NCBI GenBank assembly: GCA_032622095.1
Contig: CP136062.1
Coordinates: 5,456,001-5,520,000 of the forward strand
Reading direction: 5' to 3'
Origin: Siphonodentalium dalli
Lineage: Eukaryota > Mollusca > Scaphopoda > Gadilida > Siphonodentaliidae
DNA: 64,000 nucleotides
Shown: positions 20,102 through 32,973 of the stretch, in pieces
Position numbering within the stretch: position 1 is the stretch's first letter
Layout: every line of letters starts with the position of its first letter
Translations under genes and position numbers: made by a program
Notes under the pieces: generated by a model
What the model saw: the letters and a program-made list of their open reading frames with translations, nothing else
What the model was told of the DNA's origin: nothing
Databases searched by the model: none

Positions 20102-22347
20102 TTATAATTACAACGATAACACTTTATTTTCAACTATCTACTATTAATCCATCTCAGACAATTAATTGCCGCAACAGGATTTTCCGTTGGACGAACTCCG
20201 AATTTGGTTGATGGTCCGAAAATAAATTGGCCGAAATTGTCAACGAGCAACTTCACCAAACAAACTTTCAGAAAATAAATATTTACACCTCAACTTCAAT
20301 TTTCAGCAATGAACCATCCATGATAAAAAATTACTTGTTTGGCTACGATTTACGTTTAAAATGACTCTATAATAACCCAACAATTATCAACACACACAGA
20401 TTCGAATCCGAAGCGATTGGATAGCGATCTCCGGTAAACTTGTTAACTCCAGACTGCAGCCCGATGGCCGATATAATTTGTAAACAAATGCCCTGATCAC
20501 ATCTAATATTCTCGTGACAAATGCCATGTCATTAGCATTGTTACGAAGCTGAAAAGTGTTAACAGGGTTGTAATCGGGTAAATTAGCTATGTTGATCAGA
20601 CTGATTCGTGATAAGTTGTGTTCACAGTAACTATACACGTTGTCATGGACGCTCTATCGAAAATTGGACAAATTACAAACGCGGCAGGAACTTTGAGTGT
20701 TCAGTCGAGCGTTACAAAAACCTGAATACGGCTGAAATGAACAGACGTTAGTATAGTATAGTGTCCCTAAGAAGCAGATACATGCAATATAGACATCAAC
20801 TACTTGTTCAAATGTTTCTGGCAAACGAAAACGAAATAGCTGTAATTATTACCTTAATATGATAACGTCAGTACGAACATGTATGTTTCATGGGAGTGCC
20901 CCTATATAGATTATGAGAATGGAGTACAGTGGTGACAAACACATCCTTGTTAATTTTGGTGCTCCCTACCTGATCTGACGGTGCTTCGGCGACTTTGCAC
21001 AAAATAATGATATTCCCCATAGCATGAGATGCCTATCTATATACCACTTTGGACAACATAATTATAGTCCTCACGCCAAGGAGATGCCTGTCTATATACA
21101 ACAATATTTTCATAAAACAATATTCCCCTATCAATAATAGACTATCGAACCACAAAAAATACTAGATCCGGTCATGAATCTCTACAATAGCTATGTCCGT
21201 ACATATTACTAGAGATCATATTACACAAATTGCTTTTTATGTTCTGACAGCGAACTTTATAACATGAATAAATAAGCAGGGAATATAGTTATCTTAATTG
21301 TTAATACTTGTTCCTCAGTAATCTACTTCACAGTAGGGGTTAGTAAAGCTCGAGAGTGCATGCCTGTCTGTGACTTGTGTGCTGATACTCTCATGTGCGT
21401 AATCATTTTGACGGCCAATAATAGTGATAGTGGGGATTTGAGGCGGGAATTAATAATAGTGATAGCAATTTAACTCTATATACTGTATGTATCTATGCCA
21501 AATAATTTAATCATCGTTGAAAATTTGATCCAAAATGAATAATTATGCAGCACATGCTGACAATATTGTTAGGCATCTGAGAGTACATGTATATTAACAT
21601 TTAATTAATTGCCCGTGATAAATTACATGAGTTTAAGGGGAGGAAAGCAAAATCAATCACAAAGTCACTTAAACCATGCACTTTTAAGATTCGACCTTCA
21701 CGTAATCACGTACATTGAAATACATTATTAACTGATTAAGGAACAGGTACATGTATTTTATCATTTATTACCAGTACTGTTTTTTTTCATTGTTACAAAT
21801 TTCCCTTTCGCAAAAGCAAAAAGTTCCCATTATTCGTACTGGTGGAATATATAATCTTGACGGGCATATGTACTAGCTAGAATAGAGGTTCATGGCATGA
21901 TCTAAGAAATTGCTACCAGATTAACAAATTATATGACAATCTGGGATTTCCTCATGAGTCATGTAGAAGGTCATGACAGTTCCACCAGCTTGTCATCGGA
22001 ATTATTATGTATAGCATAACCGATGATTCCAATGTGTCAAGTCGACAATAGAACGTACACAAGGCTATATCTAATAATGTTTCCACAAATAGCCATTAGA
22101 GTTGCTAGCCCTGCTGACCGAGCTCCCGCTTAAAGGTACTCAATCCGATCATACGCTCCTAAATTACCAATTCTTTGGCTTCGCATGGCTTCGAGAGTAA
22201 CAACTATTTGATTCTAGTCAAGGACCCCACCATCAAAGCCCAGCGTGATCAAATATCGATTTTTTAAGTTTGTTATTACTCGAGATATGTAATAATATGT
22301 GGCCCAGAAACACGTGATCAAACGGAAGGTCTCGTACAATATTGCGG
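20102..22347. other. No gene seen
   Basis: AT-rich sequence with short chance openings only. At 21000-21130 there is a two-copy diverged repeat around GAGATGCCTNTCTATATACN. ATAATAGTGATAG occurs twice near 21420-21465. No promoter, splice pair or conserved motif was found. Confidence 0.5.
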
Positions 22348-22719
22348 ATGAAAATGGATAACTCTAAAATCAAGTGGTAATATGGCAAACTGTTGTGATA
22401 CTTAAGCCTTAAGTGATAATACGGCCTTATGTTGTTGATAAATAACAAGTTTTGGGAAATTTGATACCATAGTTGACAGTGGTTATTAGTTTTTTCGTCG
22501 CAATAAATCTATTCTGAGAACTAAAGCGTATTTTGAAGAAATGATGTTGTTGTTGTATCTTGTTGATATGGGACCGTCTGATCGGATTGAGCACCTTTAA
22601 TGCTTAACGTTTAAACTGAGAACACAGTGTTAGAATCATGATATATTTAATAGGTGAGAATGGTAAAACAAATCACGGTTAATGGCATTATTAACAGTTA
22701 ATCACGTTTAACTTGATAT
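22348..22719 (+). repeat. Segmental duplication, copy 2
   Basis: Matches 18880-19255; see that entry. It breaks from copy 1 at GATAT-ATCCATCAC, just before the promoter relic would start, so the two were not inserted together as one unit. Confidence 0.95.
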
Positions 22720-23983
22720 ATCCATCACAGGAAACATAATTCATACCGTAGATGGAAAGTTGGAAACTGTTCAAACATATCCTCTCACTACACTCAGTCA
22801 CTCTGCAGTATGTTGTTTCTGCAATGTGCCGAGGGCGACTGGGAGATGTTCTTCTTTTTCTTCACTGACCAAGTTTATGGACTCACTTAGGCCACAGCGC
22901 ACTAGGCTTCACATGTTTGTCACTTTTGTGTGTAGTCTGTAGATGGGCAGAATTGTATTCTGACCAGAGTCACAGTGATTGAGGCTGAGCATGAAGTCGG
23001 TGACAACTAAATCACTAAATGGGTAAATCAGTGAGTCAGGTTTTAAATGTCCATTTTCTTATTTCCTTGACCGGCCATGCAGTGACAGCTATTAAATTTG
23101 GTGAAGTAGAAGGCACAATTTGCCACTTGCAGCACCAACCAGTCCATGTGAAAAAAGACGTTACTATTAACAGAATAAGTCAAATCACCGTGAGTGGTGA
23201 CCACATACCAGTGACCTTCATTTGCATATTTTTTCAGTCGCAGATTCATTTTCATAATTTTTCAGTCACAGACTCATCATTAATCAGTTTCTTTTCCGAC
23301 TGACTGAGTTTCATTTTCACCGTACAACTTCAGAAGTCTGGAGTGGAGGCTTCACACACAATGTATGCCCAAATCGAGTGGTTTATACCCATAACATTCA
23401 GTACGAGAACCACAACTGAAGTTCGAATGGCAAGCGCCAATAACTAACTCCACTGTTCATGTCGAAGCCTTGTTATGACGAAAATTACGTCATCATCTGC
23501 AACGTTAACCTAACTGAAACGGTACGGAATCTGACGAGGTTTGCCGAATGCGCATCTAGGTCAACTAAATCCACATTAATCATTTAATTTTGAATAAGGT
23601 TGATTTTGTTTTTCAAATTTAATAGTGTTGTTGTGGGGAGTCTGATCGAAAAACAACAATAAATTCGTGTTGTTAATTTGTTAATTCATTTTACAGGCTG
23701 GTTCGAGGATATTCCTCAATGGGAACAATAGTGAGTGAAATAGTGAAATTAGTGACGTCACAACTATACTTGCGTCGCTTACGAACTGTAAAACAATATT
23801 TGGGTTGTAATTATTTGCGACCATGGTGTTTTTGCATCTGATTATAATTATATAGAATGTTAGTTTCATTGTTTGCAATGATTGCCCAGCCATTTCTGAC
23901 TTCGATTTCCACCGTGATTTTTGTAGATGGTCAGATATGAAAACTCGTCGAATTTTGTCTAAACGAATATTGACTTACGTCAA
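22720..23983. other. No gene seen
   Basis: Mixed unique sequence. One palindromic CRE-like GTGACGTCAC lies at about 23752-23761. Short CAGTC/CAGTCAC motifs cluster at 23235-23310. The open frames here are short and unconvincing. Confidence 0.45.
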
Positions 23984-24123
23984 TTGATTTTCTGGAACGT
24001 GTGGCATATTAACCCATACCTAAACAATATTATGTTTTTTAAATTTCTTTTTACACACATACACGCAATCCATCAAAAACGAAAATATATGAATAGGTTT
24101 CGTTTAAATATCGGTGTACTCAC

Positions 24124-24240
24124 CATTGATATATCCAAGGAACTCCGTTCCGATGACTTCTATGAAACCGATGTCTGAGTAATATGCCTGAACTTCACGT
24201 ACTTTCTGATTCACCCTATCGAAATAGGCAAATACCTTTT
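24124..24240 (-). pseudogene. Unrecognised protein family, exon copy a with a splice donor
   Basis: The minus strand reads FDRVNQKVREVQAYYSDIGF and continues IEVIGTEFLGYIN, then meets GTGAGTAC, a textbook splice donor, at 24123-24118. It is homologous to copies at 24264-24690 and 43532-43714. The upstream part (the CGKVEQVL region of copy c) is degraded. I do not recognise the protein. Shared sequence after the donor (GTACACCGATATTTAAA) is also present in copy c, so the intron start is conserved between these two copies. Confidence 0.55.
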
Positions 24241-24263
24241 CCCATCAGCCGAACGTACTCCAC

Positions 24264-24690
24264 TCACTCTATCACCATACGGATATCTTGTTCACCGAAT
24301 ATATGCGGTAAACACAAAGCCACAGCTCCTGGTTTCTGTTTTGTATAAACAACAACACTTGCCACTTCCAATGGAGGACACTTTCCAGGTCCCAACGCCA
24401 CAAGTTTTGGAGGATTATGTGCCGGATAGTCACATACATATTTCGTCACCATATATGTAGCTTCATCTCCGCAAAGACGATAATTTATATTGCGGTCGAA
24501 CTGGAATTCCCGGAAAGCTCTAGATACGAATCCACAACCGTTGATGTATCCAAGCAACTCCGTTCCGATGACTTCTATGAAGCCGATGTGTGATGATATG
24601 CCTGAACTTCACGTGCTTTCTGATTAGCCTTATCGCAAACACATTGTCCACTTGTCCACAAGAACAACGACTCGGATTGTATAATAAAGA
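24264..24690 (-). pseudogene. Unrecognised protein family, copy b that continues past the exon junction
   Basis: The 3' part (24264-24596) is a clean minus-strand frame. It reads IGFIEVIGTELLGYINGCGF and goes on through a Cys/Pro-containing region (KYVCDYPAHNPPKL, LGPGKCPPLEV) to a stop at 24264. Upstream, homology with copy c continues at nucleotide level (CDKANQKAREVQAY is readable) but is broken by small deletions near 24586 and 24632. Where copies a and c have a GTGAGT donor after GYIN, this copy reads on as protein, as if spliced. There are no membrane segments or known motifs. It could be a retrocopy or an intron-less paralogue. Confidence 0.5.
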
Positions 24691-26159
24691 TGGATAAATA
24701 CCAACACACCGTCCGACCTATGGATGGGACATTCTGTGTAGCATTCTACACTGCAAATTTGCCACGTGTTTCGACCATTATGTTACACCATGTTTACGAA
24801 CTGGTGATTTACGCAAGGTCATCTTCAGGAGTGAGCGCTTGTACTGGGGTAAATGGACGATTAGCATGTAGTACATGTGCCTGCGTATGTGCATATTTAC
24901 ACACCCAGCTTTAGGACCGTGCACAAATGTAGAGACCATTTATGAGTCCCGCAGGTTGTTCAGAATAATATGATCGTATGTGACACGCAATGGAGCAACC
25001 ACAAATATGATCATCAAGTTCAATATTACCATAATTATAGGATGTTGCATACCACCTATACTACACACTCGGTGATATGTCCGTATCATCACATTGATGT
25101 ACAATGTTAGAACGTGCTTTGATAATTTGAGATAATCGTATATAGTCACCAATGGCTGGGTTACCAGTACCTGACGTTGCCCATCTAGTGAACTATTTAA
25201 AGCCAGCATTACATTGCTGAATACTTCTGTCTTTACCTAACTACCAACCTTGAGTTACAAATTATTTATAAATTAGGGACTGGTTGATCTTGGCATAGTC
25301 TGCTATAGAATATATACATGCGTCTTTCATGTGCATGTATTTTACAGCATTATTCCGGTTATGTTAAGTCCAAACCTGTAATTCAAATTTGGAATGAGGT
25401 CTACAGCAAGTTCAGCGAAATTACTGTTTTGTGGAAATTGTACAGGTACATGTAAGGTACAATTATTATACACCTTTAATGAATTAGGCAATATCCATCG
25501 ATACCCTAAATGGCTAGATGGATGCACGAATTGAGAGGCGTAGAAATGGAAACTGTCGCTTTAATGAAATGTTGATTGGATGGAAAATGGAATGTCACTT
25601 TAATAGTTGAGTCGGATATAGATTATCTTTGCTGAAGACAATTGATGCAATCAGCGATGTAGAAACTGAAATTGTCGCCTGAATGGAATGAAGTGTTGTG
25701 ACTGTGAAGTGTCACTTTAATCGGGGTTTCCGCTGGGGGTTTCGGGAATGATACCATATGGCCACTGGCAGAAGTCTCAGTGGATCAACATGTTACGAAT
25801 ATCTAAAAGCAAATAGTATTTTATAAGTCAGTCGATCAACAGCAATACATGTATACTGTGCGTATATATTACTGTTGATATGAATTCAAAACTTGGCTTT
25901 AATTATGGACTGACTTACACAATACTAATACTTGTACATGTACAATGTACATGGTAGTACAGTCAATGAATCATATAAAAACAAATTTTGACAATCTGAA
26001 GGGTTAAAGATACGGGCAACCTTCGTCTTCGAATATATAATTAAATTATATAATTAAAGTAATTGACTTGAAAACCGGGGTTATATGTCATGTTAGTACT
26101 CTGTGTTATGTAAACAAACAGTACATAAAGAGTAAATGTATGTCATATGCAACACCGAG
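24691..26159. other. No gene seen; one two-copy repeat
   Basis: Mostly unique. Two diverged copies of a unit of about 135 bp (GTAGAAATGGAAACTGTCGC versus GTAGAAACTGAAATTGTCGC, both ending GTCACTTTAAT) occupy 25540-25720. The GTGTCACTTTAA motif also occurs at 3765-3830. Confidence 0.45.
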
Positions 26160-26161
26160 GA

Positions 26162-26500
26162 TAACGCCACTATTTGAACTTTTGTCAGAAATGTCACCAA
26201 GCTGTTTACAACACACTAGTGTAGCTATCACATGAAATGTCACCAAGCTGTTTACAACACACCAGTGTAGCTATCAAAATGCCACCAAGCTGTTTACAAC
26301 ATACCAGTGTAGCTATCACAAGTTTTCACTTCGCAAGATCTCTACGTTGAATGGGTCACCTTGAATCACTCTCCTAAACACTAGCCACGGTGTTGAGTGT
26401 TTTGCTCAATATTTACGTGCTGCATATAGATAAACGCTCTCACAAAATGTGTTTTGTGGATAATAACGCATTCATGTGATCATTATTATTGTGGGGGAAA
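26162..26500 (+). repeat. Interspersed repeat of about 260 bp, copy 3, with an internal triplication
   Basis: Same blocks as 9311-9560. The first part, CACCAAGCTGTTTACAACA-CAGTGTAGCTATCA, is repeated three times in tandem at 26190-26312. Confidence 0.8.
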
Positions 26501-26599
26501 TTTTATAACTTGGTAACTGTTATTTCTACATTATAATCTACTAGCTATTTAGGGATTTCTCCATGATCGCCCCCGGACATAGAAAGAAATAATATTGTT

Positions 26600-27260
26600 C
26601 GGAACATGCCTATATGTATAAGAGTGTATAAGAGTGAGGTCAAGGTCAAGGACACTGTCGCAAATGAAATTGGACCCGACCATATTGTTCCCAGGATCAA
26701 AATTCATGTAGACTTACATACCAAATTTGAGTCCGATCTGTCAAGGTCCTGAAACATGCCTTTATGAGCGTATATGTATATGAGCGAGGTCAAGGTCAAA
26801 GGAAATTGTCTACATACTACTACCAAACTCGAGTCGGATCGGTTGAGGCCCCGAAACATGCCTATATGAGCGTATATGAGCGAGGTCAAGGTGAGGGACA
26901 CGGTCGCATGTGAAATTTTACCCGCCCATATTGTTCCCTTGATAAAAGTACATGCAGGCCTACATACCAAATATGCGTCAGATCGGTCGAGCAGTTTTCA
27001 AGTCTATAACACACATACAGACAGAAGTTCGAAAATTTATAGTAGACTTGCTGATGCGACCGACTTCCTCCGGGCTATTTGGGGAACACCGTTCAAAAGT
27101 ATTAGGAGAAAGAAACAAACTATTTGAGTCGGATTGGTCGATGTCCAGAAACATGGCGACGTCAGTTACACGGTGGCGCGTGCATATTGTTCCCGGGATC
27201 AAAGTAGGACTACATACCAAATTTGAGTCGGATCGGTCGAGAAACATACCTGGGTCAATA
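26600..27260 (+). repeat. Tandem units of about 130-145 bp (GAGCGAGGTCAAGG family)
   Basis: Repeated blocks are TATATGAGCGAGGTCAAGGT, CCCGCCCATATTGTTCCC, CATACCAAATTTGAGTCGGA and TCGGTCGAGGNCCNGAAACA. Five or more units occur here, and two more at 29870-30150. Short frames on both strands are repeat by-products. Confidence 0.85.
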
Positions 27261-27261
27261 T

Positions 27262-29869
27262 TTCAAAAGTGTGCATTCTGGGTGAATAAAAAACTAATTT
27301 TCAAACAAGAATACTGAAGGAAGTTAAATACTTATTATCAATATACATGGTTGGCAGGTACTGTAAACATGTGCAGCAGTGCTAAAATGTCATTGTGGTT
27401 GCCATGGCAACCACAAGTAACCAAGCATTGGCCAGATTTGGGTCATTTGTGTTACTATCAACCAAGGGTGTAGTGCTCTATAAATAGAAAAAATATTCTG
27501 ACCAAAACTTGTCATGCTTAACAGGTAGGTCATACATATTGACTTCCACATATGAGGCATATGGAGAAAGATCTACATTTTAAGATATGGTCTGTTATCG
27601 CTGTTATATGATAAAATGTTATAAATTGGTCTTAATTTGTTTTGGCAAATAATGTGGCCATGAATAATATCCCAATCAAACTATAGGTAGGAGATAATGT
27701 CTGTTTGTCTTTACCTGTGGCAGAAAAATAATAGCAACAATCCTCACTGGTTTTCTTAAGAGATGCATTTTATTACGGTAACACCAATGACATGAGGGTA
27801 ACACCAATGACATTTTTGGATTTTGCTTTAGAAATAATTCTCCTTTCCTATAAAAAACACAACATTTCAAACAAATAACAAGATACATAACATTTAAAAG
27901 GGGAAATAGTACCATAGGTGGCAGGTGTGTGAACTAACAACTGGTTATTCGTGTGTTACTTCAAGCAGTATGAATGCAATATAATCAGATTTATACAGTT
28001 GGAAAGCTCATATCTGATACATTAGTTGAAAATTTCACACCAACAAGAGGTTGAAATTGTTCTCGTAGTTTGATTTTCCAACAATTTATTAGTGGGGAGT
28101 TTGCTGTATTTAGACCAACATTTGCATATTTTTCTAGTTTTTTTTTCTTCAAAATTTTGGACTGACATGGCCATTGGTTGGAAAATATCCCAACCTCAGG
28201 GGCGTTGTCAGGTTGGAAATTTCCAACAATGGAAAGATTGAGGACAGTCTAGATGCTAGGAGTTTGCGATTTCCATCATGTTCAGATTTCAATATTTTCT
28301 CACACCTACCGACGCATGGCCTGGTTTGTCTCCTGCTCCTTCCCATGTGGTCATCAAAAACTTCTATTTAATTTAAGAAAAACAAATTGGGGTGTACATG
28401 AATTCACCTGGCGTTAGACCACTTTTTGTTAGGATTTTGCAATTTCCTTGTTCAGATCTCAAAATTGTCTCATACTGGCCCAGTGGATTCTGTTCCGCCC
28501 CTGGCTAGTGGCCACAAGACTACTGATCCATTTAGAATATGCTACCATCCAGGATTGTGAGGGAACAGTTGGCGAAATCACAGAACCCAAGTGGGGGGGG
28601 TGAAATTATTTAAACGTGGGAGTTTGGTTTAGTTCAAGGGGGTTTGGGTGCAGTTGGAAATTCCAAGGTGAACACCCCCTCCCCAACAGAGATCTAGCCA
28701 AATCCCTGCAGACATTAACATACTTGTTAATACCTCACATTTATTATCTTTTCCATTTATAATTTTAACTTTAAACACTTTTTCAATTTTCAACTTTGAA
28801 CATTTCCCCAGGCCGTCTCTGAATCTTGTTTTCTCAATTATGGATTCGAAGAGATTTGTTTATCCATTTTAGTTGTCATCCAATTATCCAAAAACATGAT
28901 CATGTATTATTTAAACAAATTCTAGGTTCTTTCAGTTTTACAAATGAAATAGTAAATGAAAAATAAGACGTAACAAAACTTATTTGGTTTTGTAGATGGA
29001 GGTCCAAAACCCTGAAAATATCTTTGAGACTATTTCATCTGCAACTGAAAAACGAATTATGATGATTTCTCATTATCATGTAATTGGTGTTACTTTTTGT
29101 GGTAACACCAATGACGGTAACACCAATGACATTCTTTAGGTAAAATGAAATTTTCCGACAGAAGTCAATGAATTTTGTTTGCCATTTCTCAATTTTTTTC
29201 AAAAGAATCATTTAATGTTTAAAATGTATATAAATCGGTTTTGTTCTATAAAACATATTTTTACCATAAGGCGGTAACACCAATGACAAGCAATTAACAT
29301 ACTCAAGGATATTTTGAGAATCTGTAATAAATTTCTAAAAACATAAACAGTTGATGCCACCACTTTAACTTTCCAAGCAATTACCTTGAAATATTCTACC
29401 AACCAGTGATGTTTTCTTATCCTATACTGATTCCTATACTCTTATTAAGGAGGATTGTCAATATGGTAACACCAATGACACAGAAATCAGTAACAATGCA
29501 AAACAAGCAAAAATCTGAAATATGATGTCTTGTCACATGTTTTGGTGAGATATTTCACAAAAAGCAGAGTTTTGTGATAAATAAAAATAATAAATATGTA
29601 TCATTTGCCATATATTTCTCTTGAGAATTTCTCATGAAGTTAGGTTAGTATGACCAGTAACATCAGTAAAACTGGCATGTGGCTCTAATAATGTGCTTGG
29701 AATAAATTTGAAACCTCAAGAAGTTCACTTATAAAACTTTCAAGGAACCCCTGATGATACCACCATCACAAATAAATACAAATATTGCAGGTTATTAGCC
29801 TGCTAAGTGACTTGTGTTCATGCCAACCCAAGTAACACCATTTTGCACCTTTTTTCAATATTGACCCAC
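27262..29869. other. No gene seen; seven scattered copies of a 16-bp motif
   Basis: GGTAACACCAATGACA or close forms occur at about 27777, 27797, 29101, 29116, 29273 and 29465, with an inverted core at 29082-29092. Between them is AT-rich sequence without repeats or convincing frames. An 11-base AAAATTGG-type block is not conserved. See the finding. Confidence 0.7.
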
Positions 29870-30160
29870 CTATATGAGCGTATTTGAGCAAGGTCAAGGA
29901 CACGGTTGCACGTGAAAATTAGACCCGCCCATATTGTGCCCGGTAACAAAGTAGGCATATATACCAAATTTGAGTCGGATCGGTTGAGGTCCAGAAACAT
30001 GTCTATATGAGTTTATATGAGCGTATATGGGCAAGGTCAAGGGTGCGGTCGAACGTGATATCGGAACAGCCCATAGTGTGCACGGTATCAAAGTATGTCA
30101 ACATACCAAATATGTGTCGGATCATTCGCGAAGGTCTATCTTTTGCCAACAAGTCGATAC
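29870..30160 (+). repeat. GAGCGAGGTCAAGG family, two units
   Basis: ATATGAGCGTATTTGAGCAA, CCCGCCCATATTGTGCCCGG and CCAAATTTGAGTCGGATCGG blocks match the 26600-27260 array. The second unit runs into the TTAGTGCGGTTGACTACCGC array. Confidence 0.8.
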
Positions 30161-30199
30161 ACGATATGATGGGGACAAAATTATATTTGTGAGTGAAAT

Positions 30200-32010
30200 C
30201 ATTGCTCAAAGTTAGTGCGGTTGACTACCGCTGTAAGTCCGAATCTCCGTACATTCTAGTGACAAAACGTGTAAATTCTCTAACATCAGTGTTGCGCTTG
30301 GAAAGGATTAATCTAGAAACGGGAAAAAAACCCGGGCTCTGATCTGCCTGTCTCCTCAGTGATTTCCAGTAAGCGTGCTGAATACGTTAAAATAGCTAGC
30401 AAATGGCAGGCTTTGATTTGTTTCGTCTATATATAGTTTTGCGACAAATAATGGCTCAGTCTGATGTTAGTGTGGTTTAAAACTAGACAACTGTCGGACT
30501 CAAAGTTAGTGCGGTTGACTACCGCTCTTCGAGTCGGCGGACTGTCTTATATATATAAATTAAATTTGCTGCCGATATTTGGCCGTTATGTATCGGAGCT
30601 GGTTTTTACAAATCAGCTGATGTTTTTACATATTCGCGAAGGTCTGTCTTATGCAACAAGTAGATACATGATATGATGGGGACAATATTTATGAGTAAAA
30701 TCATTGCTCAAAGTTAGTGCGGTTGACTACCGCTCTTCGAGTCGGCGGACGGACATAATTATATATATAAATACAATTTGCTGCCGAAAAACTATGACAT
30801 TCGACTTCATTTGTCGGAGCTGGTTTGTACATATCAGCTGATGTTTTTACATATTCGCGAAGGTCTGTCTTTTGCCAACAAGTCCATGCACGATATGGTG
30901 AAGAAAAAATAATGATATATATGAGTGAAATCAGTGCTCAAAGTTAGTGCGGTTGACTGCCTTATATATATAAATTAAATTTGATGCTGAAAAACTATGA
31001 TATGTGAGGTCATTTATCGGAGCTGGTTTGTACAAATCAGCTGAGGTTTTTATTCATTTGCGAAGGTCTGTCTTTTGCCACGACAAGATGGGGACAAAAT
31101 TATATTTGTGATGAAATCATTGCTCAAAGTTAGTGCGGTTGACTACCGCTGTAAGTCAGAATCTCCGTAAATTATAGTAACAAACCGTTGTAAATAATCT
31201 GACATCATTGTTGCGCTTGGAAAGTATTAATCTAGAAACGAACAAAAACCCCGGGCTCTGAATTCCCTGTGTCCTCAGTGATTTCCAGTATGCGTGGCGA
31301 ATAAAGAGCGTTCGCTATTCGTGATATGGTATGGATAAAGAGCGTTTCCTAACTCAAGTGCGGAATATGTTAAAATAGCTAGCAAATGGCAGGCTTTGAT
31401 TTGTTTCGTCTATATATAGTTTTGCGACAAATAATGGCTCAGTCTGATGTTAGTGTGGTTTAAAACTAAACAACTGTCGGACTCAAAGTTAGTGCGGTTG
31501 ACTACCGCTCTTCGAGTCGGCGGACTGTCTTATATATATAAATTAAATTTGCTGCCGATATTTGGCCGTTATGTATCGGAGCTGGTTTTTACAAATAAGC
31601 TGATGTTTTTACATATTCGCGAAGGTCTGTCTTTTGCAACAAGTAGATACATGATATGATGGGAACAATATTTATGAGTAAAATCATTGCTCAAAGTTAG
31701 TGCGGTTTACTACCGCTCTTCGAGTCGGCGGACGGACATAATTATATATATAAATACAATTTGCTGCCGAAAAACTATGACATTCGACTTCATTTGTCGG
31801 AGCTGGTTTGTACATATCAGCTGATGTTTTTACATATTCGCGAAGGTCTGTCTTTTGCCAACAATTAATTGCACGATATGGTGAAGAAAAAATAATGATA
31901 TTTATGAGTGAAATCATTGCTCAAAGTTAGTGCGGTTGAATACCGCTCTTCGAGTCGGCGGAATGTCTTATATATAAATGCAATTTGCTGCCGAAAAACT
32001 ATGAATTTAT
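30200..32010 (+). repeat. Tandem array around TTAGTGCGGTTGACTACCGC, with a 983-bp higher-order repeat
   Basis: Units of about 230 bp start CTCAAAGTTAGTGCGG and continue CTCTTCGAGTCGGCGGAC, TTATATATATAAAT, TTTGCTGCCGA, GTCGGAGCTGGTTTGTACA, CAGCTGATGTTTTTACATAT and TCGCGAAGGTCTGTCTTTTG. About seven unit starts occur. 30464-30676 repeats at 31447-31659, exactly 983 bp later and almost unchanged. GCGGTTGACTACCGC is an inverted repeat. Confidence 0.9.
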
Positions 32011-32475
32011 TTGTCGGCGCATTAGGTCAATTGATAACATTAAGCTTAAACAAGCGACTACACCACTTTATAAAATCATAATTAATTGTAGTGACAGCGT
32101 AAAGCAATCCTCTTGTATACACACGGAGTGATGCAGGTGCCCACTAAACTAATTACCACCTTTACTAACGGCTGTTGGCTGGAACGGTAGTCGACCGCAG
32201 TAATGTGTACATTGGTGCGGTTATGAGTTTCCAAGGAACTGTATAGTAATGCGGGCAAATTAATATACCATATTAGCACCCATTCCCACCGATGACAGAG
32301 CGTTCGAATCTCGACCCTACACCCCACGGCATGCACTTTCACGACAAAATCAACACGTGTTACTTATATTCATACCCAACCTGAACTGACAAATTAATTT
32401 AGCGCCTATTTCCAACAACGCTTTGGTAGAGCGCATGGACGTTTCCATGGGAGATAAAATTCACATTTGTCAATA

Positions 32476-32775
32476 ATTGCACTTCAGCAATTGCGCTTCA
32501 TCGCAATCCGGCTTGATTCATATAAATTGCGCTGAAGCGCGATTGAATTGCGCTGAAGCGTAATTATTGTTCCAAGCTTACATCCCTGAATAGATCATTT
32601 TCTATTGGATTTATTCATATGGGAAATAATTCCGCTTAAGCGCAATCAATTTTATATTGGATTTATTCATTAACTAACTTGGGGTTTAGTCATACATGGA
32701 AAATTAATTGCGCTTCAGCGCAATTAAGTTTGTATTGCGCTGAAGCGCAATTGAATTGCGCTGAAGCACAATTAT
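32476..32775. repeat. Cluster of eight 18-bp palindromes
   Basis: ATTGCGCTTCAGCGCAAT or its mirror-centre form ATTGCGCTGAAGCGCAAT, exact or with one to three changes, occurs at about 32477, 32490, 32526, 32545, 32627, 32705, 32732 and 32755. Both centres (TTCA and TGAA) are used, so each copy can fold and pairs with any other. Confidence 0.9.
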
Positions 32776-32840
32776 TAATACATGTGAAATTGGCCTCCCA
32801 TACGTTTCGTCTACCATAGCAAAGCAAGTGTTGGGATTGC

Positions 32841-32973
32841 GTGCGACGTCACATGACGTCATTTCAACAAACGTCATAATAAATAGTGTTTATATTTGAG
32901 TGCAAATACTGCATTTGGGGACCATTTTAGATCTCAGGTTTGCTTTGAGAAATTGGCGTGAAATATGGTGAGT
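32841..32973 (+). promoter_or_regulatory. Possible promoter and first exon (CRE sites, ATG followed by a splice donor)
   Basis: GACGTCAC at 32845, a perfect CRE palindrome TGACGTCA at 32854-32861 and ACGTCATAA at 32881 form a cluster. About 105 bp downstream is GAAATATG|GTGAGTCA, in which an ATG directly abuts a consensus donor. That is a known first-exon arrangement in animal housekeeping genes. No second exon could be recognised in the following 2.5 kb. Confidence 0.3.

Noticed and set aside
32270-32330. tRNA gene at the GTTCGAATCTC B-box-like site
   Set aside because: No cloverleaf; the nearest A-box-like sequence is more than 100 bp upstream.
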